Assembly (NCBI RefSeq): GCF_026745355.1
Contig: NC_079206.1
Location: 43,273,104 to 43,337,103, forward strand
Direction of reading: 5' to 3'
Source of the DNA: Beta vulgaris subsp. vulgaris
Taxonomy: Eukaryota > Streptophyta > Magnoliopsida > Caryophyllales > Amaranthaceae
Length of the DNA: 64,000 bases
The position numbers and the translations under genes are program-made. The notes beneath the pieces are model-generated. The model had not been told where the DNA came from, did not search any database, and worked only from the letters and a program-made list of their open reading frames with translations. Positions 56,797 to 64,000 of this stretch are shown here, piece by piece (position 1 is the first letter of the stretch; each line of letters starts with the position of its first letter).

Positions 56797-59700
56797 TCAT
56801 GATTCATTGAGCTTCCGCCTTTTCTTAGGATCCTCAAGTACATGTATCCCTTCCGTGTGATCTACACGCATATAATTCTCCGACATATTTACATCATCTT
56901 CCACACGAATTTCAGGATAGGTAAAGGGGGGAGGTCCTCAAATGCATCATATTCTTCCTCATTATCAACATCACCAATACCGAGGATACTCCTTTTACCA
57001 GGTACAACAATTGACCACTTATGATCAGCAGGATCAGTTACAAAAAATACTTGCTTCACTTGTGATGCAATTACAAATGGCTCCTCAGTTTCACGTAAAC
57101 GACTAAGGTCAACAAGGGTGAAACCGCAAGGATCATCGTTTCTTACACAACGGCGATTATTGTCAACCCACGTGCAACACAAGAGGCAAATATTAAAGTA
57201 CAGTAGTCCAGCTCCCAGATTTCTTGTATTCGCCCATAGTAGTTGCTTTCAGCATGTACAGGCGACTTATCTTTCGAGCTTGCATATTGTGTAGACGACG
57301 CCACAAGTGAAACACCACTATTTTGTTGCGATCTTGACTTGAGATCTTGACGTTCAGTCCAAAAAGTATACCCATTAATATCATAACCCTCATAAGAGCG
57401 TACAGCTTCACGAGGACCAAATGCTAACCACTTGACTGTTTCAGGAACACTTTCATCCAAATCATTGAGTACTCGTTTATGAAACCAATCAATGAAAGTC
57501 TTGTTATGCATTTGCGTCAATGCCCTCACTCCTTTTCCAGGATTGCTAACACGTAATTCCTCCATATGTTCACTTAAATAAGGATGGACATCTGGTACGT
57601 GATGCAATACAAATAAGTGAGCTTGTTTACGCTTTTCTACGGAAGGTGTGATCAATTTTGAACCAATTGTACCCTTGCCCTCAAGTCTGCCCTCGTGTCG
57701 GGATGTCGGAAGTCCAACAGGATCAACACTAGCAAAATACTCAGCCACAAAATTACTGATCTCTTCACCCACAATCCCTTGAATTATACTACCTTCTGGT
57801 TGTGCAGGATTACGAACTTTATCTTTCAAAGTTCCCATATATCTCTCAAAAGGATAGCACCACCTCAAAAACACTGGACCACACAGCTTAATTTCTCGAA
57901 CTAGATGGACAATGAGATGGACCATAATGTCAAAGAATGCAGGGGGGAAATACATCTCAAATTTGCATAGAGTTTCAACTACTCTAGTCTGCAAGGAATC
58001 GAGGGTCGACGGGTCTAGGACTTTGCTGCAGATTGAATGAAAAAATGAACACAGTTCTGTAATGGTGTGCCTCACATGCTTTGGAAGTATCCCACGAATT
58101 GCAATCGGTAAGAATACTTGCATCATGACATGACAATCGTGCGATTTCATACTCGATAACTTCAACTCACCATTTAAGGTAACAAAGCGCTTCATATTCG
58201 ATGAGTAGCCAGTAGGGACCTTAATGCCATACAATGACTCGCAAAAAATCCGTTTCTCTGCACGCGACATCGTGTAGCAAGCTGGTGGCAAATAATTCCT
58301 CTCCGAATCCTCCACCTTTTTACTTTCTGTGTTTCATCATCATCAACCCTTTCCTCCCCTCTTTTCTTCTTTCTTCCGTCCCTTTTCTGAGCCCACAACT
58401 CTGGTCGAATCCCCTCTTGTTCCAAGTAAAGTCGTGACGCCTTAACATCTTTTGTCTTACCCGGAATATTCATAAGTGTCGCGATAATAGCTTCACAAAC
58501 ATTCTTCTCTATGTGCATGACATCCAAACAATGTCTGACCTTTAGATCTTTCCAATATGGGAGTTTCCAAAAAATGGACTGTTTTTTCCATAATCCTGTA
58601 GGTCTATCAACCTCACTAGCAGGTTTACCAAAGACTGTTTCAATGCCCTTCACCTGATTATAAACTTCAGTACCAGTTAATGGTTTATGAGCAACTTCTT
58701 CTTCAACCGTCCCATCGAATGCCTTCTTCTTAAACCGATAGGGATGGTCGCGGCTGAGGAGCCTTCGTGTGCGCATATACACATGTTTGCAGCCCTTAAG
58801 GTGTGTAGATTTCATGTCATCTAAACAAATCGGGCAAGGTTGTTTTCCTTTAGTCTTATACCCAGATAAGTTCCCATAAGCTGGATAATCGTTCATAGTA
58901 CAAAAAAGCATGGCACGCAGAGTGAACATCTCATTAGCATACGCATCAAATACTAACACTCCTTCGTTCCACATCTTCTGTAAATCTTCAACAAGCGGCT
59001 GAAGGTATACATCTATGTCATTTCCAGGTTGTTTGGGCCCCGATATAAGAAGCGACAACATCATGTACTTGCGTTTCATGCACAACCAAGGAGGCAAGTT
59101 ATAAACCACTAAAACTACTGGCCATGTGCTATGCTGCGAGCTGAGATTGCCAAAAGGGTTCATGCCATCCGTACATAATCCAAGCCTCAGATTCCTATCC
59201 TCATTACCAAATGACTTATGCACCCTGTCGATAGTTTTCCACTCAGGCGAATCAGCCGGATGCTTGAGCAGACCGTCTTTCTTCCTACGATCTGCATGCC
59301 ACCTCAAATTCTTCGCATCTCCTTTCATTGAGAACATGCGCTTAAATCTAGGTATTATGGGTAGATACCACAACACCTTGGCTGGTGGTCCTTCACTACC
59401 TCCAGCTCCTTCACGCTTGTACCTCGACAATCCACAACGTGGACACTCATGTAAATGCTCATACTCATTACGATAAAGCACACAATCGTTAGGACAAGCA
59501 TGTATCCGCTCGTACTCTAAACCCAAAGGACACATCAACTTCTTCGCATAATAGTACGACTTTGGCAGTTCATTTCCTTCAGGGAGCATCTCAGCTAAAA
59601 CTTCCAACAACGATGTGAAACTAGAGTCCGTCCAACCAGCGTTCGACTTAATGTTGAACAGTGTTACCACCGCAGAAAGTTTGGTGTACTTTGTACAACC

Positions 59701-60151
59701 TGGATACAACGGCTTTTCAGCAGCCTTAGACATAGACTCAAAAATACGAGGTCGTCTACACGACTGATCTTCAACCTCGTGTATCATCTCGTCTACCCGA
59801 TCCCTATCATCATCTCCAAATTCATCATCCAAATTCTCATCCCCTAACTCATCATCATCCTTCTTTTTTCTTCACATACATCATTCTTTAATCCAGAGCT
59901 TCCCATATACCTCCCCTGCTCACCATGCCAAATCCATACATGGTATTGAGGCCTAAACCCACGGCGAAATACATGCTCCCTAACCACATGTATACTACTA
60001 ACCTTGCTCACATTTCTACAATCCAAACAAGGACAATAAAAGTCGACTGCTCCAGAGGATGTTTGATATTCTAATGCACTTCTACAGAATTCCAGACCCC
60101 ATTCACAAACTCAATCGATTCACGACTACCATACATCCAAGTACGATCCAT
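56797..60151 (-). pseudogene. TNP2 transposase of the CACTA element
   Basis: Intronless on the minus strand. MDRTWMYGSRESIEFVNG opens the transposase-associated domain (FYCPCLDCRN). Then the TNP2 core: CPNDCVLYRNEYEHLHECPR, FKRMFSMKGDAKNLRWHADR, LGLCTDGMNPFGNLSSQHST, HCLDVMHIEKNVCEA. Next DUF4218 (LYGIKVPTGYSSNMKRFV, YPFERYMGTLKDKVRNPAQP) and DUF4216 (YYGRIQEIWELDYC, FVIASQVKQVFFVTDPAD), with the end at IRVEDDVNMSE...RRKLNES and TGA at 56797-56799. Length and order fit TNP2 (about 1,100 aa). Five frame breaks, near 60092, 59864-59869, 58317-58321, 57195-57197 and 56926-56931, are each a single lost base within a run. With these counted, the span is a multiple of three. TNP2 cuts and joins the element ends. 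Confidence 0.9.
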
Positions 60152-61362
60152 CTCATTCAAGAAGACCACCTCTAATAATTAAACACAACATTCATTATAA
60201 TGCATCAATCATTATTAAAGTACACATACACTCACATATTCAAATCACACACGTATACAACAAGCTAAGATAGTCACATGTTCAATTGTATGCATGCAGT
60301 CAAAGGTCCTTATCACTCCAACCTAACCCATCCTTGGACGTCTAATCTCACTAGTGAATATATGCCAACTTTCCAATTCTAAGGAAAAACGGCAGCATTT
60401 CCCTACAGTTCTCCAAGTACACAATGTAGATAATTGCTTATCTACATATGTACCCAGAGAACAATGTAGCGAAACGATAAGCCAAGATTTTCCTCAGAAT
60501 TGAAAAGAAGACACACATTCACCACCTAAGTGAGATCAAACGTCCAAGAACAGTCCCAAACCGGGGACTATTCAAGACTTACCCCTAATGAGTAAGTCTT
60601 GAACGGGTATCTAGGCATATATGATGATGATTCAAACAACTACTTATATATTTTCATATATATAGCTAAATCACATTGCGTTTTCATACAATCTCATATC
60701 AACAAATAATATATACATTATAAAAATACATATACATTCAATAAATTATCAACTTTGTCTACATGTTAAAGTAGTTACCTCTTAACACCAACGACGAGCA
60801 ATGAAGAGAAAAGAGATACTTGGAACTTTACTTGCCTTCCTTAGCCTCTTCTTCCTACAATTGACAAAACCCACATTGCACATTAACCATTTAATTCAAT
60901 TAACAAAACAAAAGTAACTTAAAAACAAAATTAATCCATACCTAATTAACCACTCAAATGGTGGAGAAGAGAAGAAAATAAAAGAGAAGAGAAGAGGGTG
61001 GTGCGCAAAGGGGTGGTGCGCAAGGGGTGGTACGCAAAGGGGTGGTGGTGCGCGAAATATGGTGCGCGAAGGGGGTGGTGGTGCGCGAAGGGGTGGTGTT
61101 GCGCGAAATGTGGTGCGCGAAGTGGTGGTGGTGCGCGAAGGGTGGTGGGTGCGCGAAATGTTGTGCGCGAAGGGTGGTGGTGCTCGAATTAGGGCAGCAA
61201 AGTGGTGTGTGGTGGTGGTGGTGCAACACTCGAAGAAGTGAAGAGAGAGAATGAAAGTGGGAATATCGCACTTGGTAGTAAGAAGTGAAGAGAGAGAATG
61301 AAAGTGGGAAAATGAAGTAAAGGCGCGCATGCATAGAGTAAATCGAAAAAAAAAATTTGATA
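60152..61362 (-). promoter_or_regulatory. TNP2 leader/promoter region with GTGCGCGAA minisatellite
   Basis: From the transposase start to the right subterminal repeats. 61000-61200 is a minisatellite of GGTGGTGCGCGAAG/ATGTGGTGCGCGAAG units, and 61240-61310 has two copies of GAAGTGAAGAGAGAGAATGA. The rest is AT-rich. By analogy with En/Spm, transcription of both genes should start here, just inside the right end. No core promoter was assigned. Confidence 0.45.
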
Positions 61363-61622
61363 GTAGGGCTGCGCTAGTTTCAAAAAGGCGCAGCCCTTCC
61401 TAGAGAAGGGCTGCGCGTTTCAAAAACGCGCAGCCCTTCTCTAGGAAGGGCTGCGCGTTTTTGAAACGCGCAGCCCTTCCACTACAGAAGGGCTGCGCGT
61501 TTTTAAAACGTGCAACCCTTCATAAAAAAGGGCTGAGCTTTTTTTAAAAAGCGCAGCCCTTCAACTGTAGGGCTGCGCTTTTTCAAAATGCGCAGCCCTA
61601 CTTGCGTAGCCCTTCTGCTTTT
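61363..61622. repeat. right subterminal repeats of the CACTA element
   Basis: About ten copies of AAGGGCTGCGC in alternating orientation, several forming hairpins (for example AAGGGCTGCGCGTTTTTGAA with its complement). They match the left set. Confidence 0.9.
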
Positions 61623-61774
61623 TTCCCCTAGTGGTATTAAAATCGTAGAATTGTCTAATGAAAGACGTTAAGTATTTGTTAACAGTGACATTAGTCTATC
61701 TAACCTAGGTTTCACTAACTTACCTTAATTAAAGTTGATCCTTCCCCAACTAATTCTCTTTAAACGAACCGATA

Positions 61775-62055
61775 GATAATCAAAATGCAGGACAGGACGA
61801 GCCGCACTATTAAAAATCGGCTTGCACAACGGGTCGAACCGGGCCAATTGAGGGGAGTTTTGTTGCCCAAAATCCAATTTTTTGCGCCAAAAATAGCAGA
61901 CTTTTTCGAGTTAAATTTAGACTATAAAGTCATTTTTGGCTTGCTCAAAGCCCTTTCCAGAGAAAAATATCGAGTCGGGCCCAAAAATTTTGCCCAAACT
62001 CGAACATTTTTTGATTCAGACCTACGGGGCGGCCTACCTTTGATCAGCTCTACAA
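61775..62055. mobile_element. possible small hAT-like element right of the CACTA
   Basis: The left edge TAGATAATCAAAATGCAGGA and the complement of the right edge, TAGAGCTGATCAAAGGTAGG, are a loose inverted pair. The interior is enriched in CGGGCC/GGGTCG and reads through without a domain. No clear target duplication. Confidence 0.4.
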
Positions 62056-62299
62056 GAACCCAAAACTAAACTCCTTCCCATTCCATTTCACGATCTTCCT
62101 CCTTTCTTCCTAGATCATCTGCAAACCCATGAAAAACTTATCTTCTCATATTTTCTTCTACAAAATCAGAAGGGAAATTATCTGACTTCTTTAACATTTT
62201 TTTGCCATAGTTTGCGATTTTAGGACAAGATTTGGAGGATCCTGGGGTTTTTCGGAGGAAGTGACCACTCTTAGCCTTCCTTCAACTTGAGGTAATGGC

Positions 62300-64000
62300 T
62301 TGAACCTCTGAAATATGCTTCAATTGACTTAAATTACGTGACATTTTATATGTATTTGATGTATATTTTATTTGCTTGGCTTTTTTGATAGTTTTTAGTT
62401 GATTTTGTAGTAGCTTTTAGGTTATTTTAGGCTAATTTGCTTTATATTTCCTTTAAGTTGTCCAATATTCTTATTTTATACGTCTAATTGGGTGCTTGGT
62501 TTGATTTCAGGATTTAAGAGCATGATCGTAGGACAATTGCACAGGCCCAAGGCTAAGGATTCGAAGAAAGATGTGTTAAGGAGCTCAAAGGAAGAAAAAG
62601 AAGTGAAGCAATATGACCTAAGGGTCGGGATCAGCCAACCTGTTGGGGTCACTTTAAGGAGCCAAGCGAATCCACTACTGATGAAACGATCCGCCTGGGT
62701 CAGACCCACCCGAGCGCTCGAGAGTGGGTGGACCCGCCCAGATCGTTGGGTTCTTTCCAAAAAAATTATTCTCTTAAACCCTCTTGTGTACGAGGGTTTT
62801 ATTGCAATTATGCCTAGTTTTATTTTCGGACTATATATGGCAAACTTCTCTCATTTTAGGGTAAGCAACTTCTAACACTCTAATTAGTGAGAGATTTCAT
62901 TTGTTATTAGCATTCCAACTGTAGGTACTAAAGAGAGAGAAAGTTAAGGTTTGAAGCTTCCATTTTCTGACTTATGCAAGATTAAAAGTTGGTAATTTCT
63001 TGTTTATTTTACTTCCTCTTTCTATAGTCATGTTTAGTTTATGCTTTGTTTGATTAGATGTCGTTTTTATTAGTTGATAATTTTTCCCTTTTTCTCTTTC
63101 CTCCATGGTTATGGTGATGAAGTTATTTCAAGTTTTGGTTTGCTTTATCTCCATGATTTGTGATTAGTTCCTTACTAAGGGAAAAGGACGTAGCCTTCAT
63201 TTACTCTTTGGATCCTATATCTAAGTTAAGGGGTTAACATTTGGTGTTAAACTTGATTAATTTGGTTTGTTGGGTGATCGATCACTACTTGACTTGCATA
63301 TTTATAATCCCTAGTGAACGATTGAGAGATGAAGTTAAGGATAAAGTAAGTTTGGTTGCTATACTAGGAATTCCGTGAAAAAAAGTTGTTTTCTAGTTTA
63401 AGGAAGCTTGATTAATCATATTGTTCTTGATTTGGCTAGATTAGTTACTCATGCCATGAGAATAGGTCATGAGTGACTAATTAAGCTCCTCTAATTAGCT
63501 CGAGAGAGTAATTAGAGTTCCTATGTGCATAATTTTCCTTTTTGATCCCCCATTTTGTTCCCCTTGCTTGATGTTGGATTCTTGGATTGATTGTTGGTGA
63601 ATGCCATAATCCCCTAGTTTCTTTACCCTTGATTTGCCTCCTTTCTATGCCTTGTTAATTTGTTTTGCCGATCTCCTACTGATCTTAAACTTCATATTTG
63701 TTACCGATCTTTTAAAAAAAACCCAAAAATAGATTTAGCTCATAGTACTTAGCAAATTAATAACCCTTTCTTAACCTTACTTCATTATGGACTCGACCCT
63801 TTACTTATCCTATATTGGGTAGTTTGGATATTTTTGACGTGTTTACAACGAGCCCGTCAATATTATTGTTTCCTTGCTGAATTATGCGATCTGAACTAAA
63901 CTAAATTATGATGAGTGATGGCTATCTAAAAATTCGCAATTTCTGTTGTTATATCTCTTAAATGTATGTTTTGAAGTTTATGTTCCCTAAATTATGTGAT
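62300..64000 (+). mobile_element. LTR-like sequence (Athila/Tat style), plus orientation, right edge open
   Basis: Phrases such as AGGACAATTGCACAGGCCCA, GGGTGGACCCGCCCAGATCG, TCCCCCATTTTGTTCCCC and, near 63790, TATGGACTCGACCCTTTACT followed by a GACGTGTTTACAACGAGCCC region, are characteristic of long LTRs of Ty3/gypsy Athila/Tat elements in plants. The primer-binding site and gag would lie beyond 64000. The start of the LTR was not found. The 127-codon frame at 62492-62875 has no domain and is probably part of the LTR. Confidence 0.4.

Larger units (their letters stand above)
49508..61633 (-). mobile_element. full-length CACTA (En/Spm) transposon, 12,126 bp
   Basis: The termini are CACGAGTGGAAAAAAGCA on the left and (complement) CACTAGGGGAAAAAAGCAG on the right, the CACTA type with changes at the left tip. 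The flanks GTA at 49505-49507 and 61634-61636 are a perfect 3-bp target duplication. Both ends carry subterminal AAGGGCTGCGC repeats. Inside, both genes are on the minus strand: TNP2 transposase (60151-56797), then a TNPA-like/Ulp1 gene (54269-50095). Two arrays of one ~171-bp unit and a G-run minisatellite fill the space between and within them. Confidence 0.93.

Noticed and set aside
60071..60073. Nonsense codon in the TNP2 N-terminus
   Set aside because: The TAG is out of the true frame; the conserved CPCLDCRN segment continues in the next frame after a one-base loss near 60092, so the lesion is a frameshift.
60896..61334. His/Thr/Pro-rich minus-strand ORFs of up to 144 codons
   Set aside because: They translate the GTGCGCGAA minisatellite in the CACTA leader in overlapping frames; no domain.
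62492..62875. 127-codon plus-strand ORF
   Set aside because: It lies within sequence resembling an Athila/Tat-type LTR and has no domain.

Overview
The window looks like nuclear DNA of a flowering plant, probably a eudicot. The evidence is: two intron-rich host genes with close Arabidopsis-type relatives, GT-AG introns of up to 4.5 kb, a fragment of organelle-type large-subunit rRNA lying in an intron, and dense plant transposons (CACTA, Stowaway/mariner, hAT, Helitron, plant LINE and LTR classes). No prokaryotic operons, tRNA genes or CRISPR arrays were seen. The species cannot be named from the sequence.

Host genes. (1) + strand, 182-9809: the 3' nine exons of an extended-synaptotagmin-like membrane-contact-site protein (SMP domain, three C2 domains, C-terminal coiled coil; SYTF/NTMC2T3 type). 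Its N-terminal exons lie off the left edge. (2) - strand, 48426 to 33315: a complete nine-exon CRM-domain RNA-splicing factor for organellar group II introns (CFM3 type), about 820 aa with three CRM domains. Its introns are filled with MITEs, a Mutator-like element, Helitrons and an organelle-derived insertion. A 35-codon ORF at 29988-30095 may be a small exon but is not identified.

Transposon layout. 10046 to about 18100 is a minus-strand plant LINE (ORF1 gag-like, ORF2 endonuclease/RT/RNase H). It is broken by mutations and by a 1,142-bp solo LTR with a 5-bp target duplication. 18.1-20.8 kb holds a Helitron, a GATCC-rich palindromic repeat, a 5'-truncated LINE tail and a MITE. 20-28 kb is a nest of LTR-type sequence carrying a 3.46-kb mariner/Stowaway-ended element and an 891-bp hAT element with a perfect 8-bp target duplication. 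30.7-32.7 kb carries a MITE and a decayed RTE-type LINE fragment. 49508-61633 is a full-length 12.1-kb CACTA (En/Spm) element with a 3-bp target duplication (GTA). It encodes a TNP2 transposase and a second gene that ends in a Ulp1-type cysteine protease domain, and it has hairpin-forming subterminal repeats, two separate arrays of the same ~171-bp unit and an 800-bp G-run minisatellite. 62.3-64 kb looks like an Athila/Tat-type LTR.

How the parts relate. The two host genes are unrelated in function (ER-plasma membrane lipid contact versus organellar intron splicing) and are separated by about 23 kb of nested elements. The most unusual object is the CACTA element. Its coding regions carry eight reading-frame breaks, every one explained by loss of a single base in a short run, while about 4.4 kb of host coding sequence in the same window carries none. 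Either the element is recently inactivated in an odd way, or the multicopy repeat was left unpolished in the assembly and is really intact.
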